Assembly: GCF_027158205.1 (NCBI RefSeq)
Contig: NZ_JAPVLU010000014.1
Location: 106,005-170,004 of the forward strand
DNA length: 64,000 bases
Direction: 5' to 3'
From: Streptomyces sp. H39-S7
GTDB lineage: Bacteria > Actinomycetota > Actinomycetes > Streptomycetales > Streptomycetaceae
Translations under genes and position numbers: made by a program
Notes under the pieces: generated by a model
Told to the model about the DNA's origin: nothing
The model's database searches: none
Seen by the model: the letters and a program-made list of their open reading frames with translations, nothing else
Shown here: one piece after another, positions 1 to 9,749 of the stretch
Layout: every line of letters starts with the position of its first letter
How positions within the stretch are numbered: position 1 is the first letter of the stretch

Positions 1-5
1 GCAAG

Positions 6-32
6 CGGCCCCGGACGCAGAGTCCGAGGCCG
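6..32 (-). terminator. Hairpin downstream of tRNA-Thr
   Basis: Inverted repeat: CGGCC plus CGGAC on the left arm pairs with GTCCG plus GGCCG on the right, with one bulged base on each side and a 5-base loop. It lies downstream of the minus-strand tRNA, so a transcription terminator is the simplest reading. No U tract follows, as is common in Streptomyces. Confidence 0.5.
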
Positions 33-85
33 TTGATGACGCTCCTAGACGACCAAAACTGCAGGTCATCCAGGGTGGGAATGAG

Positions 86-159
86 AGCCCCCTGTCGGAT
101 TCGAACCGACGACCTTCGCTTTACAAGAGCGGTGCTCTGGCCAGCTGAGCTAAGGGGGC
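86..159 (-). tRNA. tRNA-Thr (anticodon TGT)
   Basis: Read on the minus strand this gives a complete cloverleaf of 74 nt. The acceptor arm is a perfect 7-bp GCCCCCT/AGGGGGC pair followed by a T discriminator base. The T arm contains GGTTCGAATCC. The 7-base anticodon loop is CTTGTAA, so the anticodon is TGT, which reads ACA (Thr). No CCA is encoded at the 3' end, as is usual in Streptomyces. The D arm carries AGCTCAGCTGG. Confidence 0.95.
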
Positions 160-290
160 CTGGTCCCGTGGGGTGGGGCCAGGAGAAGTGTACTCAAGGC
201 GGGGGGTGCGGGTGGTAGGGGAAAAGTCAGGGACCTGGGGCTACTGACAAAGGGGCAGGCGGCGGGTAGCGTCACCGACAGTTCGCGTCT

Positions 291-306
291 CGCGGACTAG
301 ACCAAT
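291..306 (+). promoter_or_regulatory. DasR (dre)-like operator upstream of msiK
   Basis: The core CGGACTAGACCA (293-304) matches 10 of 12 bases of the dre core TGGTCTAGACCA bound by the GntR-type N-acetylglucosamine regulator DasR in Streptomyces. It lies about 60 bp before the msiK start codon. Control of msiK by DasR is an inference from this match. Confidence 0.4.
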
Positions 307-361
307 CCTTCCTTTACTCGGATCGTCCGGCACGTTCCTGCCGGTGAGGGGCGCATCAGTT

Positions 362-1480
<1,119 letters not shown>

Positions 1481-1520
1481 CGCCAGCAGGACAGCACGAC
1501 AGCAGGCATATAAGCAGTTC

Positions 1521-1557
1521 GGAACGGCCGTCCGCGCAACCTGCGGGCGGCCGTTCC
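1521..1557 (+). terminator. Terminator of msiK
   Basis: A 15-nt arm (1521-1535) pairs with 1543-1557 through a 7-base loop, with only one T-G wobble. It lies 41 bases after the msiK stop codon. Confidence 0.8.
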
Positions 1558-1707
1558 GCGTTGCCCGTCGCCGTGTCGACAAATACCCCCACAGATCGGT
1601 CCTTTCGACTCTGTTCGTCAACCTGTCGCACCCGTATCAGCGATCTCCCTCACCCGGCAGGGTGACTGAATGTCCCCAATTCATCACCCATCGCTACGAT
1701 CGCGAGC

Positions 1708-2121
1708 GTGAACCAGGTAGCTCGCCGCATCGGCAAGACATTCGCGCTCGTACTCCCGGTCGTCCTCGTGCTGTCCGGGACCCTCGCCGTCACCCGCGTC
1801 CCGTGGGCGACCTCGGCCTCCGAGGCCCAGGTGCTCACGGCCTCGCACAACAAACCGGAGGTCGTCCCGTCCTCGAAGGAGCCGCAGGAGGTGCTGCGCA
1901 CCCGCCTGCTGGACGAACTCCAGCACAAGTCCGCGGGCGTCGTCCTGACCGACCTCCAGGCGGCGATGGCCACCAGGCCGTCGCTCGCGAAGTACTGCAC
2001 GTCGATCGCCCGGTCGCTCGGCCGCGCCGCCGTCGCCAAGTACGGTCCGGTCCGCGCCCAGTCCTTCTCGCGTCCGGTGTGCGACACCTCGTTCGCGACC
2101 GGCGTCGCCTCCGTCTTCTGA
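1708..2121 (+). CDS. Small secreted protein, unknown function
   Basis: A 137-aa protein. A basic start (NQVARRIGK) and a hydrophobic stretch at about residues 12-28 form a signal peptide or N-terminal anchor. The mature part holds two cysteines (in KYCTSI and RPVCDT) that could form a disulfide. I recognise no domain; similar short secreted proteins sit beside msiK in other Streptomyces. The GTG start lies exactly 7 bases after TACGAT (1695-1700) and has no Shine-Dalgarno sequence, so the transcript is probably leaderless. It is followed after 121 bp by the nucleotidyltransferase gene. Confidence 0.75.
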   Translation: MNQVARRIGKTFALVLPVVLVLSGTLAVTRVPWATSASEAQVLTASHNKPEVVPSSKEPQEVLRTRLLDELQHKSAGVVLTDLQAAMATRPSLAKYCTSIARSLGRAAVAKYGPVRAQSFSRPVCDTSFATGVASVF

Positions 2122-2242
2122 GCATGACGGGCGTCCCCCGCCGTCCGGGGACGCCGTCATCGAGAGATCGGGGCCTGGACCAGGACCGGGGGCGGTATCG
2201 GGGCCGGGATCGAGGTCCCGTGGGTCCCGTAGGGTGCCGGGC

Positions 2243-2968
2243 ATGACGAACGGCGCTCCCCCCGTGACCCAGGCCGTCCTCCTCGCCGGAGGGCAGGGGT
2301 CGCGTCTGCGGCCCTACACCGACGACCGTCCCAAGCCGATGGTCGAGATCCCGGGCACCGGGACACCGATCATCGGCCACCAGCTCGACTGGCTGGCCGC
2401 CGAGGGCGTCACCGACGCCGTCGTCTCGTGCGGCCACCTCGCCGGAGTGCTCCAGGAGTGGCTGGACGCGGCCCGACTGCCGCTGAACGTCACCACCGTC
2501 GTCGAGAAGGAACCGCTGGGTCGCGGCGGCGGGCTCAAGTACGCCGCCGCGTCGCTCCCGCGCCCCGACGAGCCCTGGTACGCCACCAACGGCGACATCT
2601 GGACCCGCTTCTCGCTGCGCGAGATGGCCGCGTTCCATCACGAACGCGCCGCGGTCGCCACGCTGGCGCTGGCCCGCCCCCGGATCCCGTGGGGCGCCGT
2701 GGAGACCAACGAGTTCGGGCAGATCCTGGACTTCATCGAGTCGCCGCCCTCGCCGTTCCTGATCAACGCGGGCGTGTACGTCTTCGACCCGGAGTTCACC
2801 GCATTGCTGCCGGCCCTCGGCGACCACGAACGCACCACGTTCCCCCGGCTCGCCCGCGAACGCCGCCTCGCCGGCTTCCCGATCCCTCAGGGCGCGTACT
2901 GGCGGGCCATCGACACGGCGAAGGACCTCACCGAGGCCGCCAAGGAACTGGCCGCCCTCCAGCGCTGA
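2243..2968 (+). CDS. NDP-sugar nucleotidyltransferase family protein
   Basis: A 241-aa cytoplasmic protein of the RmlA/GalU-type sugar-phosphate nucleotidyltransferase fold, which couples a sugar 1-phosphate to an NTP. The nucleotide-binding signature AGGQGSRLRP is at residues 15-24, PKPM (30-33) binds phosphate, and NGDIW near residue 118 supplies the metal-binding Asp. It lacks the extra C-terminal hexapeptide domain of GlmU/GlgC, so it is a minimal enzyme. Its sugar cannot be read from the sequence. The ATG at 2243 has AGGGTG 6-8 bases upstream; a GTG at 2234 is the alternative. It ends close to a strong convergent terminator. Confidence 0.85.
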   Translation: MTNGAPPVTQAVLLAGGQGSRLRPYTDDRPKPMVEIPGTGTPIIGHQLDWLAAEGVTDAVVSCGHLAGVLQEWLDAARLPLNVTTVVEKEPLGRGGGLKYAAASLPRPDEPWYATNGDIWTRFSLREMAAFHHERAAVATLALARPRIPWGAVETNEFGQILDFIESPPSPFLINAGVYVFDPEFTALLPALGDHERTTFPRLARERRLAGFPIPQGAYWRAIDTAKDLTEAAKELAALQR

Positions 2969-2973
2969 GCCGC

Positions 2974-3026
2974 GGGGTCACCGCGCCGGCCCCCAGGGGT
3001 CACCGCGAGCCGCGGGGGTCACCGCG
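2974..3026. repeat. Three short direct repeats
   Basis: GGGGTCACCGCG occurs three times (2974-2985, 2996-3007, 3015-3026) at 19-22 bp spacing, directly after the nucleotidyltransferase stop codon. No function is apparent; slippage or a protein-binding array are both possible. The rest of 2969-3174 shows nothing recognisable. Confidence 0.6.
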
Positions 3027-3174
3027 CCGCGAACGGGAGGCGTCCGTGGCGCCCCGCGCCTCCCTGTGCCGCCCCTGCGCCTCCCGCACGCACGAGAACC
3101 ACCCGGGCCGACTCCGGGGCGCCCGCTGCCCTCTGGGGCGCCCCCAGGCCCCCGGGTGCCCGTCCGACGCGCGA

Positions 3175-3222
3175 ACGTGGCGGTGGCCCGCACCCCCGGA
3201 AGGGTGCGGGCCACCGCCACGT
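3175..3222. terminator. Bidirectional terminator, 21-bp perfect stem
   Basis: The arms 3175-3195 and 3202-3222 are perfectly complementary over 21 bp with a 6-base loop (CCGGAA). It lies between the convergent nucleotidyltransferase and DoxX genes, 12 bp from the stop codon of the latter. Confidence 0.9.
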
Positions 3223-3234
3223 CGTGGGAGGAGC

Positions 3235-4839
3235 TCAGGCCGCTCCGCCGGTGCCTCCGGCGTCGCCGGCCGGCGAGGACCGGCCGAGCAGCAGCCCGGT
3301 GGGTGATCCGCTGCCCAGGAGGCCGCCGATCGGGTCGTGCACGGTACCGCTGCTGGTCGTCGGCGAAGTGGGCGGGCGGTGGGTCTGGCGCGGGGAGCTG
3401 GGCTTCGTCGGCTGCGAGGAGGCCTCGCGCGGCTTGCCGCTGCTGCCGCTGCCGCTGCCGCTGCCCGTGCTGCCGCTCTTGCGGGTGCTGCTGGGCGACG
3501 CCGAGGGCGACTTCGACGACTTCTTCTTGCCGCTGGGCGACTTCGACGGCTTCGGGGCCGGCTTGGGCTTGTCGCGCGTCGCCGTCCCCGACACCTCGGG
3601 GAGCGGAGTGCCCGGCAGGTTGTTGACGGGGATGCGCTCCGGGGCCGGCACGTCCGTGTGCGTGCTGGACGACCGCACCGCGGTACCCAGCACCGAGCCG
3701 CACAGCAGCGTCAGGCCGACGAAGACCGTGGCCAGCACCACGCCGCGGCGCAGCACCCGCTTGCGCAGGTCCCACAGGTCGGCGCGCGGCCCGAGCCGCC
3801 GCCACGCCTCGCCCGCCAGGCGGCCGTCCACGGAGTAGACGGGGGCGCCCGCGATGACCAGCGGGCTCCAGGCGGCGAGGTAGATGAAGTCCGGCGCGTC
3901 GTAGACCGGGACCGTGCGCCAGGTCACGGTCACCAGCAGCGCCACGGAGAGCGCGGCGGCGACGGACGCGGCGACCCGCTGCCACAGCCCGCAGATCGTG
4001 AGCACGCCGACGATGACCTGCAGGAAGGCGATGGTCAGCCCGGCGCCCACGGGGTGGGTGAGCGCGAGGTCGCGCAGCGGGGCCGCGGCGGCCCACGGGT
4101 GCAGCGACGTCAGCCACTTGACCATCGAGCCGCGCTCGCCGCCGTCGAAGTACACGGGGTCGCAGAGCTTGCTCATGCCGGCGTAGACGGAGGTGAGGCC
4201 GAGGAGGACGCGCAGCGGGAGCAGGACGACGCCGAGGTTCATCCGGTGCCCGGGGTACCAGGCGTGCCGGATCGGTTCGGCATTGCGGCCGCGCCGGATC
4301 CCGCTCGTCTCGCCGGGTCCGGCCGCGAGGGCCTTGCCCCGGCCGGCACCGCGCCCGGCGCCCGAGTCGCCGTCGTAGCCGTCGTTGTCGTCGTCGAAGG
4401 CGCCGCGGGCCGGTCGGATGCCGCGCAGCAGCTCACGTTCCGGCATGCGGGGGCCGACGACGGCGGGCGTCGGCGCCTCGTCGACGTCGATACGGGGCAG
4501 CAGCTGCGTCGAGCCGCCGGGGGTGTCGGGGCCGGACCCCGCGCCCGCGTGGCGGACCGCCTGCAGGAGCCGTCCGGCAGCAGGGTCGCCGGGCCCGGAC
4601 CGGCCGGACCACACCACTGGTGCGGCCCGTCGCTTGACGGAGCTGGGAATGACGGGGATCCGCGCGGTCTCGCCGAGGCTCAGGGCACGGGCCGAGGTCG
4701 CGCCGAGCCGAACGCGGAAACTCGCGTGGTTGACGATGACCTGGGCCGGGTCGCTCGGAACCTTGAGCATGCTCAGGGCAGGCTCGTCGAACCCGGGCGT
4801 CCCACCCCCCGTAGGAGTGCGGGGTGTTCTGGTGTCCAC
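3235..4839 (-). CDS. DoxX-family membrane protein with long low-complexity ends
   Basis: A 534-aa protein. The central part (about 200-370) has four hydrophobic segments typical of the DoxX/SURF4 family, including LGVVLLPLRVLLGLTSVYAG and a later ALSVALLVTVTW. DoxX proteins are small integral membrane proteins linked to quinone or thiol redox, often with unknown partners. The first 200 residues are hydrophilic and probably disordered. The last 150 are a Ser/Lys/Pro/Gly-rich tail (KSPSGKKKSSKSPSASPSS) after a fifth hydrophobic stretch, possibly cell-wall exposed. The GTG start is uncertain because GGAG sits too close to it; an internal ATG (MLKVPS) is an alternative. It appears monocistronic. 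Confidence 0.75.
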   Translation of the reverse strand: MDTRTPRTPTGGGTPGFDEPALSMLKVPSDPAQVIVNHASFRVRLGATSARALSLGETARIPVIPSSVKRRAAPVVWSGRSGPGDPAAGRLLQAVRHAGAGSGPDTPGGSTQLLPRIDVDEAPTPAVVGPRMPERELLRGIRPARGAFDDDNDGYDGDSGAGRGAGRGKALAAGPGETSGIRRGRNAEPIRHAWYPGHRMNLGVVLLPLRVLLGLTSVYAGMSKLCDPVYFDGGERGSMVKWLTSLHPWAAAAPLRDLALTHPVGAGLTIAFLQVIVGVLTICGLWQRVAASVAAALSVALLVTVTWRTVPVYDAPDFIYLAAWSPLVIAGAPVYSVDGRLAGEAWRRLGPRADLWDLRKRVLRRGVVLATVFVGLTLLCGSVLGTAVRSSSTHTDVPAPERIPVNNLPGTPLPEVSGTATRDKPKPAPKPSKSPSGKKKSSKSPSASPSSTRKSGSTGSGSGSGSSGKPREASSQPTKPSSPRQTHRPPTSPTTSSGTVHDPIGGLLGSGSPTGLLLGRSSPAGDAGGTGGAA

Positions 4840-4974
4840 ACTCCACTAACCGAGTGACGGACGGTTAGGACACTGCCGACGGCCCGACGGATGTCCGAGA
4901 CCCGTCAAGATCAACAGAATCGGGGCCCTGGCCGGGGATGATGCGGATCCGTTCCGCAAAAGATCGCGAACGAT

Positions 4975-5011
4975 CGTGGACCCGGACCGAGGTGATCGGT
5001 CCGGGTCCACG
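4975..5011 (-). terminator. Terminator, 16-bp perfect stem
   Basis: The arms 4975-4990 and 4996-5011 pair perfectly around a 5-base loop (GGTGA). It is positioned downstream of the minus-strand rlmB gene and would end the cysS-rlmB transcript. Confidence 0.85.
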
Positions 5012-5119
5012 TCAGGCATACCCGTCAACGTCACGCACCGCACGCAGCGCGCCGAACGTTGACGGCCGCGTCAGGCATCACGCGTCACGCCGACAGGCGC
5101 GTCACACGGTGCGCGCGGT

Positions 5120-6076
5120 TCACGCGCGGCGGCGGGCCGCCTCGTACAGGACGATGCCGGCGGCGACGCCCGCGTTGAGGGACTCCGAGCCACCCGGCAT
5201 CGGGATGCGCACCAGGTAGTCGCAGGTCTCGCCGACGAGGCGGGACAGGCCCTTGCCCTCGGAACCCGCGACGATCACGACGGGGCCGGCCAGCGCCTCC
5301 AGCTCGTGCAGGTCCACATCACCGTCGGCCGCGAGGCCCACGACAATCAGACCGGCCTTCTGGTAGGCCTCCAGCGTCCGGGTCAGGTTGGTGGCGCGGG
5401 CGACCTGGACGCGGGCGGCGGCACCCGAGGAGGTCTTCCACGCACCGGCGGTCATGCCCGCCGCGCGGCGCTCGGGGACGACGACGCCGTGACCGGCGAA
5501 CGCGGCCATCGAACGGACGACCGCACCGAGGTTGCGCGAGTCGGTGATGCCGTCCAGCGCCATGATCAGCGGGTCCTCGTGGCTGTTGGCCGCGGTCTCC
5601 AGCAGGTCTTCCGGGTGCGCGTACTCGTACGCCGGGATCTGCAGGACCATGCCCTGGTGGTTCAGGCCGTTCGTCATGCGGTCCAGCTCGGGGCGCGCGG
5701 CCTCCATCAGCGGGACGCCGCGGTCGGTCGCGAGCTTGATGGCCTCGCGCACCCGGTCGTCGGTGTCGATGTACTGCTGGACGTAGACGGCGGTCGACGG
5801 GATCTCGGCGCGCAGCGCCTCGACCACCGAGTTGCGGCCGACGACCAGCTCGGCCGTGGACTTCGCGCCACGGCCCGACGGGCGGCGCGACTGCGACGAG
5901 ACGGTCCGCTTGGCGACGGACTTCGCGACGCGGTTCTTCTTGTGGCCCTTGCGGTCGGCGGCGGGCGGGGTCGGGCCCTTGCCCTCCAGAGCCTTACGCC
6001 GGTGACCGCCGGTGCCGACCTTCATGCCCTTCTTGTTGGAGGTACGGCGGTTCCTGCGCTGGCTGTTCCCGGCCAT
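5120..6076 (-). CDS. rlmB: RlmB-like 23S rRNA 2'-O-methyltransferase (SpoU/TrmH family)
   Basis: A 318-aa protein. SPOUT-class enzymes of this group methylate the ribose of a guanosine in 23S rRNA with SAM. The C-terminal half carries the three family motifs: DSRNLGAVVRS (motif 1, catalytic Asn/Arg), VIVAGSEGKGLSRL (motif 2) and IPMPGGSESLNAGVAAGI (motif 3, SAM-binding knot). An N-terminal L30e-like substrate domain (ELVVGRNSVVEALR) starts near residue 76. The first 75 residues are very basic (RRNRRTSNKKG, KGHKKNR) and probably bind RNA. It follows cysS on the same strand after 98 bp, the usual actinobacterial cysS-rlmB pair. Confidence 0.9.
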   Translation of the reverse strand: MAGNSQRRNRRTSNKKGMKVGTGGHRRKALEGKGPTPPAADRKGHKKNRVAKSVAKRTVSSQSRRPSGRGAKSTAELVVGRNSVVEALRAEIPSTAVYVQQYIDTDDRVREAIKLATDRGVPLMEAARPELDRMTNGLNHQGMVLQIPAYEYAHPEDLLETAANSHEDPLIMALDGITDSRNLGAVVRSMAAFAGHGVVVPERRAAGMTAGAWKTSSGAAARVQVARATNLTRTLEAYQKAGLIVVGLAADGDVDLHELEALAGPVVIVAGSEGKGLSRLVGETCDYLVRIPMPGGSESLNAGVAAGIVLYEAARRRA

Positions 6077-6174
6077 GGGGCACTCTCAATTCTTCGCTGC
6101 TGAAAATGTACTGACGTATAGGGGGACTGGGCTGATCGGGCGGCTGATCCGGCGGAGCCGGCACGGCGACGCGC

Positions 6175-7569
6175 TCAGCGCGTGCCGAGCGACCACCGGG
6201 GTCCGGACGCGGTGTCCTCGATGTCCAGCCCCGACTGCTGGAGCTGGTCGCGGATGGCGTCGGCGGTCGCGTAGTCCTTACGCTCCCGGGCCGCCTGCCG
6301 CTGTTCCAGCACCAGCCGGACGAGTGAGTCCACGACGCCGTGCAGGTCGTCACCGTGCCCGCCGCCGGCCCACTGCTCGTCGAGCGGGTCCAGTCCCAGT
6401 ACACCGAGCATCGCACGGACCTCGGCCAGACGCGCGACCGCGGTTTCCTTGTCGTCCGCCGTGAGGGCCGAATTGCCCTGCCGGACGGAGGTGTGGACGA
6501 TGGCCAGCGCCTGCGGAACGCCCAGGTCGTCGTCCATCGCCTCGGCGAAGGAGATCGGCACCTCGGCGGCCGGCGCGACCGGGCCGCACTTCTCGACGAC
6601 CCGCTGCGCGAAGCCCTCGATGCGCGCGAACGCGGACTCGGCCTCGCGCAGTGCTTCCTCGCTGTACTCGATCATCGAGCGGTAGTGCGGGGTGCCGAGG
6701 TAGTAGCGCAGCACGATGGGGCGCCAGCGCTGGACCATCTCGGAGACGAGCACTGAGTTGCCGAGCGACTTGCTCATCTTCTCGCCGCTCATGGTGACCC
6801 AGGCGTTGTGCACCCAGTAGGCGGCGAAGTCGTCGCCGAAGGCCTTGGCCTGGGCGATCTCGTTCTCGTGGTGCGGGAAGATCAGGTCGATGCCGCCGCC
6901 GTGGATGTCGAAGGCGGTGCCCAGGTACTTGTGGGCCATCGCCGAGCACTCCAGGTGCCAGCCGGGACGGCCGCGGCCCCACGGGGTCTCCCAGGACGGC
7001 TCGCCGGGCTTGACCGACTTCCACATGGCGAAGTCGCGGGGGTCGCGCTTGCCGGTCTCCACGACGTCCTCGGCCGCGCGCAGGTTGTCGAGCTCCTGGT
7101 TGGACAGCGACAGGTAGTCGGCGAACGAGCGCACGTCGAAGTAGACGTTGCCCTCGGCGACATAGGCGTGGCCCCGGTCGATGAGCCCGCGCATCATCTC
7201 GACCATCTCGGGGATGTGGCCGGTCGCCCGCGGCTCGTAGCTGGGCGGCAGGCAGCCGAGCACGTCGTAGCCGCTGTTGAAGGCCCGCTCGTTCTCGTAC
7301 CCGATCGCCCACCACGGGCGGCCCTGCTCCGCCGACTTCCAGAGGATCTTGTCGTCGATGTCGGTGACGTTCCGGATGAAGGTGACGTCGTAGCCGCGGT
7401 AGGCGAACCACCGCTGCATGATGTCGAAGTTCAGTCCCGACCGGATGTGCCCGATGTGCGGGACGGCCTGCACGGTGGCACCACAGAGGTAGATCGAGAC
7501 ACAGCCCGGCGTGAGCGGGGTGAAATCACGGATCTGCCGAGCGCTGGTGTCGTACAGGCGAATAGTCAC
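6175..7569 (-). CDS. cysS: Cysteinyl-tRNA synthetase
   Basis: A 464-aa class I aminoacyl-tRNA synthetase that charges tRNA-Cys. The HIGH signature is PHIGHIRSG (His38-His41) and KMSKS is in [10 protein letters not shown]. The zinc that recognises cysteine is bound by Cys29 (YLCGAT), the Cys in WHLECSAM and the His/Glu of [10 protein letters not shown]. The GTG start at 7569 gives the family N-terminus TIRLYDT. It lies exactly 7 bases after TACCCT (7577-7582) with no ribosome-binding site, so a leaderless mRNA is likely. An upstream extension to 7686 lacks conserved sequence. In mycothiol producers a paralogue (MshC) uses a related fold; the N-terminus and length here fit CysS. Confidence 0.95.
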   Translation of the reverse strand: MTIRLYDTSARQIRDFTPLTPGCVSIYLCGATVQAVPHIGHIRSGLNFDIMQRWFAYRGYDVTFIRNVTDIDDKILWKSAEQGRPWWAIGYENERAFNSGYDVLGCLPPSYEPRATGHIPEMVEMMRGLIDRGHAYVAEGNVYFDVRSFADYLSLSNQELDNLRAAEDVVETGKRDPRDFAMWKSVKPGEPSWETPWGRGRPGWHLECSAMAHKYLGTAFDIHGGGIDLIFPHHENEIAQAKAFGDDFAAYWVHNAWVTMSGEKMSKSLGNSVLVSEMVQRWRPIVLRYYLGTPHYRSMIEYSEEALREAESAFARIEGFAQRVVEKCGPVAPAAEVPISFAEAMDDDLGVPQALAIVHTSVRQGNSALTADDKETAVARLAEVRAMLGVLGLDPLDEQWAGGGHGDDLHGVVDSLVRLVLEQRQAARERKDYATADAIRDQLQQSGLDIEDTASGPRWSLGTR

Positions 7570-7758
7570 GCCAACAAGGGTAGTGGGCGAAACGCCGTGC
7601 CAAGTGCGCTCTGCACGGGTTGCAGGGGGGAGCGGGCCGGACGATCTTCCGGGTGGGGCTCCGGCCTGCGGGGCTATTCCCCTCAAGGCCTGGTCGGACC
7701 CCTCATTCCGCTGCGGACCGGGCCCGGCGCGGCCTCGCGGAAGCCGCTGCGGGCAGCC

Positions 7759-7800
7759 GGATCCGACCGCGGATCGGCCCGGATCGTCCCGGATCGGAGC
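7759..7800. repeat. 10-bp tandem repeats GGATCGNCCC
   Basis: Units GGATCGGCCC, GGATCGTCCC and GGATCGGAGC follow each other at 7771-7800, preceded by an imperfect unit from 7759. They lie between the cysS promoter and the ispF stop codon (gap 7583-7815). No role is evident. Confidence 0.5.
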
Positions 7801-7815
7801 CGGGGCCGTACCGCT

Positions 7816-8331
7816 TCAGACGGCCGGACCCCGGCCCGTCGGCACCACCAGTGCCGTCGCGACGGCCGCCAGGCCCTCGCCGCGGCCGGTGAGGCCGAGG
7901 CCGTCGGTGGTCGTTCCGGAGACGGAGACGCGGGCGCCGACCGCCTCGGAGAGGGCCTTCTGGGCCTCGTCGCGGCGCTTGCCGATCTTCGGGCGGACGC
8001 CGATCACCTGGATCGCCACGTTGCCGATCTCGAACCCGGCCTCGCGGACGATACGGGCGGCCTCGGCGAGCAGCTTGACGCCGGACGCTCCGGCCCACTC
8101 GGGCCGGCCCGTGCCGAAGTGCGCGCCGAGGTCGCCGACCCCGGCCGCGGAGAAGAGGGCGTCGCAGGCGGCGTGCGCCGCGACGTCGGCGTCCGAGTCA
8201 CCGGCCAGGCCGTCGCCGGCGTCCGGCCAGTGCAGGCCCGCACACCACAGCTCGCGGCCGGCCTCGAAGGCGTGCACGTCCGTTCCGATGCCGACCAGCG
8301 GCAGCAGCGGGCGGGGGGTCTCAGAGGTCAT
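7816..8331 (-). CDS. ispF: 2-C-methyl-D-erythritol 2,4-cyclodiphosphate synthase
   Basis: A 171-aa enzyme of the MEP isoprenoid pathway that cyclises CDP-ME 2-phosphate to MEcPP with release of CMP. The metal-binding Asp18 and His20 are in [19 protein letters not shown] and the following GDLGAHF supply a further His and the substrate loop. The C-terminal signature [14 protein letters not shown] binds the CDP moiety. Length and motif order match trimeric IspF. Its start overlaps the end of ispD by 11 bp, so the two are almost certainly translated together. Confidence 0.95.
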   Translation of the reverse strand: MTSETPRPLLPLVGIGTDVHAFEAGRELWCAGLHWPDAGDGLAGDSDADVAAHAACDALFSAAGVGDLGAHFGTGRPEWAGASGVKLLAEAARIVREAGFEIGNVAIQVIGVRPKIGKRRDEAQKALSEAVGARVSVSGTTTDGLGLTGRGEGLAAVATALVVPTGRGPAV

Positions 8332-9034
8332 CGGTGGCCCTCCTGCGGGCGAGTACGGCCTCGGCGAGCACCAGGTCCAGCGGCCTGGTCACCTTGAAGG
8401 CTTCTTCGTGGCCGGGTACGACCACGACCTGGACGCCGGTCCGCTCGACCATGCCCGCGTCGTCGGTGGCACCCTCGCCGTCGCCCGGCACCGTGGCGTG
8501 CGCCGTGGCCAGCACGTCCCGCCGGAAGCCCTGCGGGGTCTGCACGGCACGCAGCAGGGCGCGCTCGGGCGTGCCGGTGACGGCGTTCGTGGCGGGGTCG
8601 ATCTGCTTGACGGTGTCGGCCAGCGGCACTCCGGGGACGACGGCCGGAGCCCCGTCCCGTACGGCGGCGACGACCGCGTCGACGATCTCGACGGGCACCA
8701 GCGGGCGCGCGGCGTCATGGACGAGGACGATCTCGACGTCCTCGGGGAGGGCGGCCAGCCCGAGCCGGACCGATTCCTGGCGGGTCTCGCCGCCGGCGAC
8801 GATCCGCAGGCCCTTGTCCTCGGGCAGCCCGTGACCACCGAGCAGGGCCCGGACCTCGGCCACCCCGTCGGACGGGGCGACCACGACGACCAGCGAGACG
8901 GCGGAGGAGCGGGTCATGGCGCGCACGGCGTGCACCAGCATCGGGATGCCGCCGAGGGAGCGCAGCGCCTTGGGGGCGCCGGGGCCGAGCCGGAGGCCTC
9001 GTCCGGCGGCGGGGATAACAGCTGCGGTACTCAG
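8321..9034 (-). CDS. ispD: 2-C-methyl-D-erythritol 4-phosphate cytidylyltransferase, apparent CTG start
   Basis: A 237-aa MEP-pathway enzyme transferring CMP from CTP to MEP. The CTP-binding N-terminus [18 protein letters not shown] and the lysine region [10 protein letters not shown] are present, as are HDAARP and LADTVK. The conserved N-terminus is only included if translation begins upstream of the first ATG (in PMLVHAV). In that frame there is no ATG, GTG or TTG between the preceding TGA and the conserved block; the only plausible initiator is CTG at 9032-9034. AAGGA (9044-9048) lies 9 bases before it, an ideal ribosome-binding site. It overlaps ispF and lies downstream of carD, the common actinobacterial arrangement. 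Confidence 0.9.
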   Translation of the reverse strand: MSTAAVIPAAGRGLRLGPGAPKALRSLGGIPMLVHAVRAMTRSSAVSLVVVVAPSDGVAEVRALLGGHGLPEDKGLRIVAGGETRQESVRLGLAALPEDVEIVLVHDAARPLVPVEIVDAVVAAVRDGAPAVVPGVPLADTVKQIDPATNAVTGTPERALLRAVQTPQGFRRDVLATAHATVPGDGEGATDDAGMVERTGVQVVVVPGHEEAFKVTRPLDLVLAEAVLARRRATDDL

Positions 9035-9266
9035 AGGTTTGTGTCCTTGGCCGAGGTGGGTATCGGCTCAACGTGCGACGCTGCGGCCCCTTCCGTGAGA
9101 AGTCCGCAGGGTCGTACACGCCGAGACGTCGGAACAAAAACAGACAGCGCCCGGACAGCACGGACGGCGCTGACACAGACAGCGCAGCCGGCTGCTGGAA
9201 CGAACTGGGTCAGGACGCAAGCATGCCGCAGCACCCGGCCGGAACCGGGTACCGCGGCAACTCACG

Positions 9267-9749
9267 TCAGGACGCGAGGACCTCGTCGAGCAGGGCCTCG
9301 GCCTTGTCCTCGTTGGTGTTCTCAGCGAGCGCGAGCTCGCTGACCAGGATCTGCCGCGCCTTGGCGAGCATGCGCTTCTCGCCGGCGGACAGCCCGCGCT
9401 CACGCTCACGACGCCACAGGTCGCGGACCACCTCTGCGACCTTGATGACATCGCCGGAGGCGAGCTTTTCCAGATTTGCCTTGTAGCGGCGGGACCAGTT
9501 GGTCGGCTCTTCGGTGTACGGCGCGCGAAGCACCTCGAAGACCCGGTCCAGCCCCTCCTGACCGACCACGTCGCGCACGCCGACGAACTCCGCATTGTCC
9601 GCGGGTACGCGTACCGTCAAGTCGCCCTGGGCGACCTTGAGCACCAAGTAGGTCTTGTCCACGCCTTTGATCTGGCGAATTTCGATAGCCTCGATCAGCG
9701 CGGCCCCGTGATGGGGATAGACCACGGTGTCGCCAACCTTGAACGTCAT
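9267..9749 (-). CDS. carD: CarD/CdnL RNA-polymerase-binding transcription factor
   Basis: A 160-aa essential global factor in actinobacteria. It binds the RNA polymerase beta subunit and stabilises open complexes, notably at rRNA promoters. The N-terminal Tudor-like RNA-polymerase interaction domain ([13 protein letters not shown] to about residue 60) is followed by an alpha-helical DNA-contacting domain with the conserved tryptophan in TNWSRRYK. Length and lack of extensions match CarD of mycobacteria and streptomycetes. The ATG at 9749 has AGGGG about 11 bases upstream. The 232-bp gap to ispD (9035-9266) holds a GACAGCGCC-like repeated stretch but no clear terminator. Confidence 0.95.
   Translation of the reverse strand: MTFKVGDTVVYPHHGAALIEAIEIRQIKGVDKTYLVLKVAQGDLTVRVPADNAEFVGVRDVVGQEGLDRVFEVLRAPYTEEPTNWSRRYKANLEKLASGDVIKVAEVVRDLWRRERERGLSAGEKRMLAKARQILVSELALAENTNEDKAEALLDEVLAS

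Noticed and set aside
33..218. Small plus-strand ORF over the left end
   Set aside because: It is the complement of the tRNA-Thr gene and its flanks; no ribosome-binding site and no protein features.
3337..4857. 506-codon plus-strand frame opposite the DoxX gene
   Set aside because: Arg/Ala/Gly-rich composition typical of a shadow frame; no membrane segments or motifs, whereas the minus-strand frame has the DoxX pattern.
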